DNA of 64,000 nt from Leadbetterella sp964563435. GTDB taxonomy: Bacteria > Bacteroidota > Bacteroidia > Cytophagales > Spirosomataceae. Position 1 is the first letter of the stretch, and each line of letters starts with the position of its first letter. Of the stretch, positions 17,310-25,929 are shown in pieces. The translations under genes were made by a program, and so were the position numbers. The notes under the pieces are model-generated. The model was not told the DNA's origin, did not search any database, and saw only the letters and a program-made list of their open reading frames with translations. The stretch covers positions 1-64,000 of the forward strand of contig CAZLXI010000001.1 of NCBI GenBank assembly GCA_964563435.1. Direction: 5' to 3'.

Positions 17310-18872
17310 TTATTGATAATTTGATGGAGAATAAATTGCTTTTCCTTCCATTCTTCCCCTAACGAGATCACTGATAAATGAGGAAAATGCCTCGATATCC
17401 TGCCCGACGCTTGCCAGTTCAAGTGCCTGCATGTATTCGTTTCGCTTTTCCACCGGTATTACTGTCCAGGGATAGCCACCGGAGGCCAGCATGGTGTTCA
17501 TCAGAAAACGCCCCATTCTTCCGTTACCGTCCATATAGGGGTGAATAAAGACGAAAATAAAGTGTCCGAGAACTGCCCTGACCGATGCTTCAGGTTCCTC
17601 GTGCAAAAGTTCAAATAGCGTCGGCATGGCATCCCGCATCGCATCCACATTTAAAGGAACATGCTTTGAATTACCGATATACACCTGGTGACTGCGGTAA
17701 CCGGCCAGATCAGATGCTTTCAGTATTCCTGCCGCCACGCTGGGATCGAACAGTTCCCTGTACCATTTAGAATGATCTTTTTCGACTTGTAATCCCGGGT
17801 TGGCTCCAGCCAACAGGGCTGTGATCGTTCTCTTTACTTCCTGAAAAGCCTGATAATATCCCCTTGCTGCCATCGCATCCCTTTGTTTACGGTCAGCTTC
17901 GTTTTCCCGGCTGTCCCACTCTCCGCTGCTCACTCTTGCAATTAATTCGGGGGTAACCTTGTACCGCTCTATCGAAAGAGAATGATAAGCATCTGTAGCA
18001 TAGATATCTTCTACGTCTTTGATATACGCTTCGCGGTCGATGGGCATTTCAGGAACTGCGGGAAAGTTTCTCATCACTGTTTCCCTCATCTGCGACCACA
18101 TCAGCCTGATCCGGTTTACATAAGGGGAGCGTTCACGGGCAGAAAGGGCAATTTTCAACTTATCTTTAAAGGGGTCTTCTTCGCGTACATCATACCCTGC
18201 CTGTTTCAACGTCTCTATAATCTGATCGGCAATCCGGTCACGACCTATGTTTCTGAATGCCCCTGCAAGCCTGCCTGCCAGTGTACTGTGTCCATTATCC
18301 AATAAGATGAGTAACACTTCAGACGCATCGCGAATAAGAGAGAGGGCTGTTCTGGCATCCACGGCATTTCTACTGTAGATGCCGGGAGAGCTGTAAACCA
18401 ATGCTGAGGGCAGATTATACATCCTGATTCCATTTTCTACGTTAAGCATCTCAGTCGGCGGGAGGCTTGTACGTAAATTAAACAGGGAAGTTTGATGAGG
18501 TAAGGGCGTTGGCAGATTATTTCCTTGTGGGGTACGAACCATTAGTTGCTGTGGTACAGCCCTGTTTCCAGCATGGATGAAGAGAGACTGGTCTGCTGTC
18601 AGACACCAGCCTTCTCCAAACTTGTAGTTTAGAAATTTAGCACAAAACTCCCAAAAGGAACTGTACCAGGCTGTGCTTTCTCCCTCTTTTTCCGCGGGGT
18701 CAGAAGGTATATACCAGCCTTTGGTTATATCTTTCAGAAAGCCATTCTTCAGGAGGATTTCCCTGTATGTTCTATTCGGAATTTCTTCAGTATGTATAGC
18801 TACTACGCCCTTGTCCTGCAATCCTTTCAGAAACTTAAGGGCCTCGACAAACTTCTCTCGTGGTGTTGCCAT
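17310..18872 (-). CDS. Fic family protein with AbiEi-like N-terminal region
   Basis: The 520-residue protein ends in a Fic domain with the motif HPYMDGNGRMGR at 444-455 (usual HxFx[D/E]GNGRxxR), the site for transfer of AMP or another nucleotide group from a nucleotide to target hydroxyls. An upstream helix SLSIERYKV matches the class II inhibitory motif SxxxE (Glu302), with Arg in place of the usual Gly/Asn, so autoinhibition is likely. The first ~200 residues (LLKNGFLKDITKGWYI, LTADQSLFIHAGN) resemble the winged-helix/AbiEi-type antitoxin region found on some Fic proteins. Three 24-bp direct repeats precede the gene. Targets are unknown; defence or toxin-antitoxin function is a guess. Confidence 0.88.
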   Translation of the reverse strand: MATPREKFVEALKFLKGLQDKGVVAIHTEEIPNRTYREILLKNGFLKDITKGWYIPSDPAEKEGESTAWYSSFWEFCAKFLNYKFGEGWCLTADQSLFIHAGNRAVPQQLMVRTPQGNNLPTPLPHQTSLFNLRTSLPPTEMLNVENGIRMYNLPSALVYSSPGIYSRNAVDARTALSLIRDASEVLLILLDNGHSTLAGRLAGAFRNIGRDRIADQIIETLKQAGYDVREEDPFKDKLKIALSARERSPYVNRIRLMWSQMRETVMRNFPAVPEMPIDREAYIKDVEDIYATDAYHSLSIERYKVTPELIARVSSGEWDSRENEADRKQRDAMAARGYYQAFQEVKRTITALLAGANPGLQVEKDHSKWYRELFDPSVAAGILKASDLAGYRSHQVYIGNSKHVPLNVDAMRDAMPTLFELLHEEPEASVRAVLGHFIFVFIHPYMDGNGRMGRFLMNTMLASGGYPWTVIPVEKRNEYMQALELASVGQDIEAFSSFISDLVRGRMEGKAIYSPSNYQ

Positions 18873-19260
18873 TGTTTTACTGTCTTATTATGCATCCTTG
18901 CGTCTCATTATTTATTTGAGCTAAGCTTATTAAATAATGATGTGATATTCTTATTAAACGGTGATGTTGTAAAATTATTGAATATTGATGTGTTTTTATT
19001 ATTATATCAAATCGGATGAGAGGAAGAAATGAGCCAAATACGCTGACTCCCTTATTTGTTTAACATTTCTCTGCAGATCATTTATATATACCGTCCTGTC
19101 GTTCAAAGGAGGAAGGAGATAGTCTCGCAATATCTGTAAACTACTCTTCCCCAGATGTTCCAGAACTTGATATGGCTTCAATTCAGGGTCTGGAGAAACA
19201 CTAATAATGCACTTTATGATATGCATATTTTTCTAATATTTGCATATTAAAAAGTGCAAA
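18873..19260. other. Gap between fic and the ATPase gene, carrying a repeat array
   Basis: The divergent starts of fic (18872, minus) and the ATPase gene (19261, plus) face away from this 388-bp AT-rich gap. It contains three 24-bp direct repeats (18927-18998). Both promoters must lie here, but I cannot define a good TAnnTTTG box for either. A 74-codon minus-strand frame at 19002-19226 has no recognisable features and is not called. Confidence 0.6.
18927..18998. repeat. Three tandem 24-bp repeats upstream of fic
   Basis: Units at 18927-18950, 18951-18974 and 18975-18998 share the pattern TTATTRAAnnnTGATGT followed by seven looser, T/A-rich bases, with no spacers. A partial fourth TTATTA follows. 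The 24-bp spacing and position in front of fic suggest operator iterons, perhaps for the protein's own winged-helix region. Because there are no unique spacers this is not a CRISPR array. Confidence 0.8.
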
Positions 19261-20450
19261 ATGGAAAAGCTGCTTCAGCAATCGGAAGGTTTGGTTACGC
19301 GTACTCTTTCCCTGAAACGCCGCTACCTTTTCGACCAGGTAAACTGGAAAAACCGCTTGATAGGAATTAAAGGAGCCCGCGGCACCGGAAAGACCACTAT
19401 GTTGCTTCAGCGGTGAAATCCCTTGATCTCCCACCTATAGTGGCAGCTTATTTTTCACTGGATGATCTTTACTTTACCGTGCACCAGCTTTCACAAGTAG
19501 TGGAGAAATTCTATCGGCAGGGTGGAAAATATTTGTTTCTCGATGAAGTACACAAATACCCGGGATGGGGCACCCATATCAAAAATCTGTATGATTTTTA
19601 TCCCGATCTGAGTATTGTCTTCACCGGTTCATCGATTATAGACATCGTCAGGCAGGAAGCTGATCTTAGTCGTCGAGCTCTTATGTACGAACTGTTTGGC
19701 CTTTCCTACCGGGAGTTTCTTGAATTTTCAGAGATAGGGGCCTTTCATCCCATTTCTTTGGATACGCTGATATCTCGTGCCCGGGAATGGCGCCGTAACT
19801 TTCCCACTGACTTCAGACCATTACAGCATTTCCGTGATTACCTGCAGTTTGGCTATTATCCCTTTTCACTGGAGGATAAAGAAGGCTATAACAGCCGGCT
19901 CAACCAGCTTATCCGTACCATTGTGGAATATGACATGGCCGAGCTTCACGACTTCGATATCCGCAATGCAAAAAAAATGCTTCAGTTACTATATGTCCTA
20001 TCAGCCAATGTGCCTTTTAAGCCCAACTTAAAAATGCTGGCTGAAAAAAGCGATATACATCGGAACACCGTGAACTCTTACCTTCATTTTCTGGAACAGG
20101 CAAGGCTTATTCGTCAGCTTTACCCTGCCGGGATCAGCGTTGCTATCCTGCAAAAGCCGGAGAAGATTTACCTTGACAACACAAACCTGGCCTATGCACT
20201 TCATCCCGGCGAGCCGGACAAAGGGAACCTACGCGAAACTTTCTTTGCCTCCCAGCTGCGGGTAGGGCATCAACTGACTTATCCGTCACACGGTGATTTC
20301 CTGGTTGACGAAAATTATGTTTTTGAAGTGGGCGGCAGAAGCAAAGGCAATAAACAATTGCAGCATATTCCCAATGGCTACATCGTGGCCGATGATACGG
20401 AATATCCCGTGTCACAGCTTCCTCTCTGGATTTTCGGATTTTTGTATTAA
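19261..20450 (+). pseudogene. AAA ATPase of the DUF4143 type, frameshifted
   Basis: The ATG at 19261 opens a frame reading MEKLLQQSEG then the Walker A motif GARGTGKTT, but it stops at TGA 19414-19416 after LLQR. A second frame (from 19413) continues exactly where homologues continue: VKSLDLPPIVAAYFSLDDLYF, Walker B LFLDEVHKYPGW, sensor FTGSS, and the C-terminal DUF4143 nuclease-like region (YLDNTNLAYAL, FASQLR, DFLVDENYVFEVGG). One extra G in the GG at 19412-19413 (CAGCGGGTGAAA) restores a single ~396-residue protein. It is therefore a recent frameshift or an assembly error at a G-run. Proteins of this family are common accessory genes of unknown function. Confidence 0.85.
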
Positions 20451-20499
20451 AGATTGAAATCGGATCAAGTGTTCGACACTCTCCTCCACTAAAAAATAA

Positions 20500-20522
20500 A
20501 AAGCGCTGATAATCAGCGCTTT
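20500..20522 (-). terminator. Rho-independent terminator of tRNA-Ser
   Basis: AAAGCGCTG (20500-20508) pairs with CAGCGCTTT (20514-20522) around a five-base loop. On the minus strand it is followed by TTTTATTTTTT, and it lies 11 bp past the tRNA 3' end. It may also stop the ATPase transcript arriving from the left. Confidence 0.8.
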
Positions 20523-20532
20523 AAATGCTATG

Positions 20533-20617
20533 CAGAGAGAGAGGGATTCGAACCCCCGGACCTGTAACAGTCAACGGTTTTCAAGACCGCCGCATTCGAC
20601 CACTCTGCCATCTCTCT
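20533..20617 (-). tRNA. tRNA-Ser (anticodon TGA)
   Basis: Read on the minus strand, the 85-nt sequence folds with acceptor stem AGAGAGA/TCTCTCT, D-arm GCAGAGTGGTCGAATGC, anticodon loop CTTGAAA (anticodon TGA, reading UCA and other UCN codons), a long variable arm as in class II tRNAs, T-arm GGGGGTTCGAATCCCTC and the G73 discriminator typical of serine tRNA. CCA is not encoded. A terminator follows. The inverted-repeat end of the fic cassette lies 55 bp downstream of its 3' end. Confidence 0.97.
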
Positions 20618-20768
20618 TTGATTAACGTTTCCGTTAAATCGGATGCAAAGATAGCTGTTTTTTCTCTTCAGGCAATAGCCGCCTTCGCTTTTTTTGACTA
20701 CCCAGGACTCAATTTTGAGAAAAACCCTTATTCTCAGGGATTTTGCCATTAAAATCTTCTTCAACTTT

Positions 20769-20796
20769 TTTGAGTCGTATTCAAGCGCTAACTTTG
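20769..20796 (+). promoter_or_regulatory. purL promoter (TTTG ... TAACTTTG)
   Basis: TAACTTTG at 20789-20796 is an exact TAnnTTTG box, with TTTG at 20769-20772 sixteen bases upstream. The predicted start near 20803 leaves a leader of about 14 nt to the GTG start at 20817 and excludes the in-frame codons further upstream. Confidence 0.65.
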
Positions 20797-20816
20797 CACC
20801 AAGAAAATTGTATCTA

Positions 20817-23057
20817 GTGGAACATACCGAATCATTGCCTACCGTAGACACCGCCAAAAAGCTGGGTCTTTTACCCGAAGAATTTGATAAAATAAAATCA
20901 ATACTGGGCAGAGATCCCAATTTTACCGAGCTTTCTATCTTCTCGGTGATGTGGTCGGAGCATTGCTCCTACAAAAACTCCATTGTATGGCTGAAAACCT
21001 TACCGAAAGACTCGGATAAGATGCTGGCCAAAGCCGGGGAAGAGAATGCCGGCCTGATCGATATAGGCGACGGCCTGGCATGCAGCTTTAAGATTGAATC
21101 GCATAATCACCCGTCGGCGCTGGAGCCCTACCAGGGCGCAGCCACGGGGGTGGGCGGCATCAACCGCGATATTTTCACCATGGGAGCCCGGCCCATCGCC
21201 CAGTTAAACTCCCTGCGCTTCGGTAACCTGAACCTGCCTAAGACCCGGAGGCTGCTGAAAGGCGTAGTGAAAGGAATCGGCGACTACGGTAACGCCTTCG
21301 GTGTGCCTACCGTGGGCGGAGAATTGTACTTCGACGACTGTTATAATACCAACCCGCTGGTCAATGCCTTTTCGGCCGGGATTCTTGAAGTGGGCAAGCA
21401 GGCTTCGGCTACCTCCTACGGCGTGGGAAACCCCGTATATATCGTAGGTTCGGCCACCGGGAAAGACGGGATTCACGGCGCTACCTTTGCGTCGGAAGAT
21501 ATTTCCGAGAAATCGGAAGAAAAGCTGCCCGCCGTACAGGTGGGCGACCCTTTCATGGAAAAATTGCTCCTGGAGGCTACCCTGGAGATCATTAACTCGG
21601 GTTACCTGATCGGCATCCAGGATATGGGCGCCGCCGGTATCATATGCTCTACTTCGGAAATGAGCGCAAAAGGCGAACACGGCATGATCATCAACCTCGA
21701 TGAGGTGCCCACACGCCAGGAAAATATGCACGGCTGGGAGATCCTCCTTTCCGAATCCCAGGAAAGGATGCTGGTAGTGATAGAGAAAGGAAAAGAAGAC
21801 ATCATTGAAGGTATTTTTGAGAAATGGGACCTGCACTGTAAGAAGATCGGTGAAGTGACCGATACCAAACGGCTGCATTTTTTCCAGCAGGGTAAGCTGA
21901 TCGCCGATGTACCGGCCCACGACCTGGTGCTGGGCGGAGGCGCCCCTCAATATCACAGGGAGTATCGTGAACCGGCCTACTTCCGGGAATTTAAGAAGTT
22001 CAATGCCGCTTCGGTCCCCGATATCAAAGATACGGAAGAGTTTCAAAGCGTGGCCCGCTACCTGCTGACGCATCCCAACATTGCATCCAGAAAGTGGGTA
22101 TATGAACAATACGACAGCATGGTAGGTACCGCCAATGCCAGCACCAATCACGCGAGCGACGCGGCAGTGGTGCGGATACGTACCACCGAAAAAGGCGACC
22201 TGAACAAAGGGATCGTGATCACCGTGGACTGTAACGGCCGCTATGTGAACGCCGACCCCGAAAAAGGAACGCAAATCGCCGTTTCGGAAGCCGCCCGGAA
22301 TATCGTGTGCTCCGGCGGCGAGCCCCTGGCCATTACCAACAACCTCAACTTCGGAAATCCCTATAACCCGGAAGTGTACTGGCAGTTTGTGGGCGCCGTA
22401 AAAGGGATGTCGACTGCCTGCCTGAAATTCAATACGCCTGTTACCGGCGGAAACGTGAGCTTCTATAACCAAAGCTCCGATGACGGCCCGGTATTTCCCA
22501 CCCCTACCATCGGAATGCTGGGGCTGATCGAGGATCTGAACAATAAAATGACGCTGGCCTTCACCCAACCGGGCGATACGATTTACCTCGTGGGTAAGCC
22601 GGCAGAAGACCTGGCTTCTTGCGAGTATCTCTATTCCTACCGGGGAGTGAAGGCCTCACCGGCCCCTTATTTCGACCTGGAAGAAGAATTTGCAATGCAG
22701 CAGCTTATCCGGAAACTGATCCGTGAAAAGGCGGTGGCTTCAGCGCATGATCTTTCTGATGGCGGCTTATTTGTGGCTCTGGCTGAATCTGCCTTGGTAA
22801 ATGATCTCGGATTTGAAGTAAACGCCGGATCGGAAAGAACAGATGCCTACTGGTTTGGCGAAGCGCAGGGAAGGGTGATCGTCAGTGTAAGCGACAACGC
22901 GAAGTTTGAAAAGACGATCGCCGGTGCCGGGGTTCCCGTCACCCTGCTGGGTAACGTCAGGGAAAAAGACTTTAGGGTAAATGATGAGACCATACTTAGT
23001 TCAGCAGAAGCTGCAGAGCTCTATCAGGGTTCTTTAAAAACATTGATCGAAGCTTAA
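20817..23057 (+). CDS. purL: Phosphoribosylformylglycinamidine synthase subunit PurL
   Basis: This is the small-type PurL (746 aa from GTG 20817), which aminates FGAR to FGAM with ATP in de novo purine synthesis and normally works with separate PurQ and PurS. Motifs are WSEHCSYKNS, the ATP/FGAR-binding KIESHNHPSALEPYQGAATGVGG region (about residues 90-115), GGGAPQY and SDGGLFVALAESA near the end. The frame is open to 20694, but the promoter lies between, and homologues begin near TVDTAKKLGL, supporting the GTG start. Its stop codon overlaps the stop of the convergent AddB-like gene by two bases, and its terminator is inside that gene (23091-23127). purK and purE follow downstream. Confidence 0.95.
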   Translation: MEHTESLPTVDTAKKLGLLPEEFDKIKSILGRDPNFTELSIFSVMWSEHCSYKNSIVWLKTLPKDSDKMLAKAGEENAGLIDIGDGLACSFKIESHNHPSALEPYQGAATGVGGINRDIFTMGARPIAQLNSLRFGNLNLPKTRRLLKGVVKGIGDYGNAFGVPTVGGELYFDDCYNTNPLVNAFSAGILEVGKQASATSYGVGNPVYIVGSATGKDGIHGATFASEDISEKSEEKLPAVQVGDPFMEKLLLEATLEIINSGYLIGIQDMGAAGIICSTSEMSAKGEHGMIINLDEVPTRQENMHGWEILLSESQERMLVVIEKGKEDIIEGIFEKWDLHCKKIGEVTDTKRLHFFQQGKLIADVPAHDLVLGGGAPQYHREYREPAYFREFKKFNAASVPDIKDTEEFQSVARYLLTHPNIASRKWVYEQYDSMVGTANASTNHASDAAVVRIRTTEKGDLNKGIVITVDCNGRYVNADPEKGTQIAVSEAARNIVCSGGEPLAITNNLNFGNPYNPEVYWQFVGAVKGMSTACLKFNTPVTGGNVSFYNQSSDDGPVFPTPTIGMLGLIEDLNNKMTLAFTQPGDTIYLVGKPAEDLASCEYLYSYRGVKASPAPYFDLEEEFAMQQLIRKLIREKAVASAHDLSDGGLFVALAESALVNDLGFEVNAGSERTDAYWFGEAQGRVIVSVSDNAKFEKTIAGAGVPVTLLGNVREKDFRVNDETILSSAEAAELYQGSLKTLIEA

Positions 23058-25774
23058 GAAAGCAGATCTGCAAAATCAGAATACTCCATGACCTTTTTCT
23101 CCGGATCCGGAGAAAAAGGTTTTTTTGTATCCAGCAGGTCCCGTACTACAGTGGTGATCAGGTGATGAACAGCCCCCAGTATCTCTTCACTTGTATGGTT
23201 CTCTACTTCTAAAATTAAATTACTATCTAATCGTCTAAAAGAGTAAAATTTGAATTCGTATTTCGCATTTTTACCATATATTTCACTTATCAGGAATTTA
23301 TAGAGCAACAACTGCCTGAACTTATCCCTATCCTGTAACCTCAGGTACTCGTCCAGTGAAAGGTCTTTTTTCCCGGACGGATACCGGATCTTCGCCGGGT
23401 CCACATCACCCGTTTTATAGTCGATCACTACCAGCTGATCGCCATGCCTTTCTATCTTATCCAGGGTTCCCTGAAGCTTCACCTGCACACCATCTGCCTC
23501 GATCGTGGTTTCATACTTCTTTTCCAGTCCTTCAATATAAAAAGGTTCTGTAAACTCCCGGAGGCGCTTATCAAAGTACTTGCCGGTCAATTCCCTCGCC
23601 AGGGTCTTCAATACCGCATTGAGACCATACTCAAAGTCAAAATCGGGCTGGCTATGCTTCAATAAGGTATCAAAATTGTCGAGGGCATATCGCTTCTGGT
23701 TTTCCAGTATCTCCCTGGTAATCAAAGCACCAATATAAGGCTCATCCGTCTTTTCCAGTACATAATGCACAATGGAACCGAATATATTATGTCCTATAGC
23801 AGCGTCATCGGTCTCCTTCCCTTTTATCCTTTCAATATATTTCCAGTAAAAGCCCGGCTCTCCGTTAAAATACTCGTTCAACGAGGTGGCGCTCAGGCCT
23901 TTCTGCTCCAGGAATACCCTGATCTTATGCAGGATCTCCGCTGTTTTGTGAATCCGTATAGGATATATAACCGGTGTGTCTGAAGTAGCAGAAAGCAGCA
24001 CTTCAGGATAAAAAAATCTCATTCTTTCATTAACAGGCCGGAGTTCTTCCTCCAGTTGATACAAAAAGCGGCTACGTTCCTTACGGCCCACGCCCGTGCC
24101 CGTATCCACTGTATACAAAAGGTTTACCTTACGGGCCCGCTGCAGCAACCGGAAGAAATGGTAGGCCATGATGGCGTCCTGGTCCGAATAGGAAGGCAGA
24201 TCAAAGTAGGTAAGGGCATCAAAAGGTATAAACGAGTTATTCTTTTTAGCAGAAGGCAGGTTTCCTTCTAAAAAAGAAAGAAAAGTAACTTCCTCGAAGT
24301 CAAGACAGCGGGTTTCCAGCATGCTCATCACCTGCAGACGGGCATCCGGCTGCTTCTCAAACGGAAGGCTAAGGTTTTTGATCAGCTCTTTGAACAATAT
24401 CCGGAAAGCTGCGGCGGAAAGTCCGCCCGTCACGCGGGATTTCAGTAGTTCCAGCTTTTGAAGCAGGGCTATGGCAAACGATGATTCGTCGGATTCGGAT
24501 CCTGCCAACGCGGCCAGAACCTTCTCTGTCCCCACGAGAAATGAAAGAGGATCCCGGATGTCCAGTACAGCCCGAAACAGGTCACTGCCCTTCAACTGAA
24601 GGTCTTTGCGCAGTACATACAGGTGCGTGCTTCGCGACAACTGCTTCTCCAGCTGCATCATGCGCTGCGCACCGGCCTCATGGGTCAGCACACTCTTCAG
24701 AATCTCATTTCCGATGAATGACCGCACCAGGTCAATGCGCAGGGTCTCGCCCTCCGTTTCCATCAGGCGGAGAAGAATCTCCAGCACGGGCATGAGCATA
24801 GACCCTTTCAGGGCCGCACCTCCGGAAACATTGACCTTGAAATCAAGCGTGGGCACCTGGATGAACAGGGCGGGAAAATCGTTCTCGTCCAGCACCACCA
24901 AAGCATGGCTCTGGGCTACGGACCTCCCGGCCAGGTCGGTGGCAAGCCGCGCCTGAAGGGTCTTGGAACTCAGCGCATAAACATGTACATCACGGGCGGC
25001 TTCCTGAAGAAGATTCCCCTGGAGATTCCACGACCGGCCGTATTGCCCCGATTTCCTGTAGCCGCGCAGCTTTTTCCCGGCCTTATCGTGCGAATTCATA
25101 TAAAAATCATCCGAATCCCAGATACATTCCGCCCGTTTAGCCTTTACGAGGGTAGTAATGATCTTTTCTTCGGCCCGGCTGAGGGCATTCAAGCCTACAA
25201 AATAATAGAATCCGCTTTCCGGAATCTTCTCTGCCGCTTTCCGGTAGGCCAGTCCCGTATAGCTGAGTCCTTTCTCCGGTAAAACCCGGTTCAAGCGCTC
25301 ATAAATGACCGCCATCTTGTCAAAAAACGTAAAATATTCTGATGTAGCCGGTGAAAATTCATGCTGATCCAGCTCCCAGCGCCTGAGTGCCTCTCCCTCA
25401 CTCATGTACCGGAACAACTGATGCGGATTGGCGAGAAGAGCCGAGTCGATCAGGTCAAAATCCCGTATCAGCGCAGGCGCCCAGGTCAGAAACTTCTCAA
25501 AAGACTGGCCGGGATCCTGCGATTTCCATAATTCATAGCTTTCAAAGTACAGATCAATGGGATCCATCCGCTGCAATCCCGACAGCCCCTGGATAAAATC
25601 ATCCACAGAACTGATCTCGGGTGAAAAAAAGGGGATAGACGACAACCCCGCCAGTTCATTCCGGAAGTAGAGGGCCGCCCGCCGGCCGGGTAATACGATC
25701 TTCAGCTCCTGAAGGGCACTCAGTTCATGTTTTTCAAAAATGTAAGCGGCCGCCTGGCCCAGAAAACTATTCAT
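23054..25774 (-). CDS. AddB-like PD-(D/E)XK nuclease superfamily protein
   Basis: The 906-residue protein resembles the AddB-like helicase/nuclease subunit of AddAB recombination complexes in Bacteroidota. Visible are the N-terminal LPGRRAALYFRNEL strand, a degenerate helicase core, and a C-terminal PD-(D/E)XK nuclease with GSIVHYVLEK, LQGTLDKIERH followed by VIDYKTGD (catalytic D and K), and a late DKFRQLLLYKFL helix. The four cysteines that normally hold a [4Fe-4S] cluster around this nuclease are absent: the first site reads NGEPGFYWKYI and the last reads VMEYSDFADLLS. No AddA-type helicase gene is in the window. It probably works in double-strand break processing. Confidence 0.8.
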   Translation of the reverse strand: MNSFLGQAAAYIFEKHELSALQELKIVLPGRRAALYFRNELAGLSSIPFFSPEISSVDDFIQGLSGLQRMDPIDLYFESYELWKSQDPGQSFEKFLTWAPALIRDFDLIDSALLANPHQLFRYMSEGEALRRWELDQHEFSPATSEYFTFFDKMAVIYERLNRVLPEKGLSYTGLAYRKAAEKIPESGFYYFVGLNALSRAEEKIITTLVKAKRAECIWDSDDFYMNSHDKAGKKLRGYRKSGQYGRSWNLQGNLLQEAARDVHVYALSSKTLQARLATDLAGRSVAQSHALVVLDENDFPALFIQVPTLDFKVNVSGGAALKGSMLMPVLEILLRLMETEGETLRIDLVRSFIGNEILKSVLTHEAGAQRMMQLEKQLSRSTHLYVLRKDLQLKGSDLFRAVLDIRDPLSFLVGTEKVLAALAGSESDESSFAIALLQKLELLKSRVTGGLSAAAFRILFKELIKNLSLPFEKQPDARLQVMSMLETRCLDFEEVTFLSFLEGNLPSAKKNNSFIPFDALTYFDLPSYSDQDAIMAYHFFRLLQRARKVNLLYTVDTGTGVGRKERSRFLYQLEEELRPVNERMRFFYPEVLLSATSDTPVIYPIRIHKTAEILHKIRVFLEQKGLSATSLNEYFNGEPGFYWKYIERIKGKETDDAAIGHNIFGSIVHYVLEKTDEPYIGALITREILENQKRYALDNFDTLLKHSQPDFDFEYGLNAVLKTLARELTGKYFDKRLREFTEPFYIEGLEKKYETTIEADGVQVKLQGTLDKIERHGDQLVVIDYKTGDVDPAKIRYPSGKKDLSLDEYLRLQDRDKFRQLLLYKFLISEIYGKNAKYEFKFYSFRRLDSNLILEVENHTSEEILGAVHHLITTVVRDLLDTKKPFSPDPEKKVMEYSDFADLLS
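23091..23127 (+). terminator. purL terminator embedded in the AddB-like coding region
   Basis: A perfect 30-bp palindrome (15-bp arms ACCTTTTTCTCCGGA and its complement, 23091-23120) is followed by a T-run to 23127 on the plus strand, 34 bases after the purL stop. The same DNA encodes KKPFSPDPEKK near the C-terminus of the convergent gene. Confidence 0.85.
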
Positions 25775-25840
25775 ATGGATATTTCATATATACAAACAAA
25801 ATATAAATTTCCTTAAAACCCAATACCGGGAACCCGTAAT

Positions 25841-25868
25841 TCACTACTCTCTACTCACTACTAATTTC
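25841..25868. repeat. Heptamer repeat (TCACTAC type)
   Basis: Four contiguous 7-nt units, TCACTAC, TCTCTAC, TCACTAC and TAATTTC, lie in the divergent gap between the AddB-like gene and purK. Unit length and degeneracy match the repeat at 41-105. Confidence 0.7.
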
Positions 25869-25929
25869 CCCCTACCCACCAAGGTTTTCTGCTCCTTTTC
25901 CCCTTATTTTGCAAGATACTACATTAATC

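Larger units (their letters stand above)
17166..20477. mobile_element. Possible small accessory cassette (fic + ATPase) with inverted-repeat ends
   Basis: GTCGAACACTTGAT at 17166-17179 is repeated exactly, inverted, at 20464-20477. The pair closely frames only the Fic gene, the repeat array and the broken ATPase gene, and the right arm is 55 bp from the 3' end of tRNA-Ser, a common insertion target. No transposase or integrase is present, so if this was mobile it is now a passive remnant. A 14-bp match could also be chance. Confidence 0.35.

Noticed and set aside
18927..18998. Short direct repeats as a CRISPR array
   Set aside because: The 24-bp units are contiguous without unique spacers, and no cas genes are present.
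18792..19019. 75-codon plus-strand frame covering the repeat array, giving LLNxDV repeats
   Set aside because: The protein repeat is simply the translation of the 24-bp DNA repeat, and the frame begins inside the fic gene on the opposite strand.
19002..19226. 74-codon frame upstream of the ATPase gene on the minus strand
   Set aside because: No recognisable motif or start signal; it lies in the likely promoter region of the ATPase gene.
21204..22568. 454-codon open frame opposite purL
   Set aside because: It is antisense to a highly conserved gene, has no family features and reflects the GC-rich codon pattern of purL.
23054..25774. Reading the AddB-like protein as a CRISPR Cas4 nuclease
   Set aside because: It is far too large and has an AddB-like helicase-derived N-terminus; Cas4 would need the cysteine cluster that is absent.
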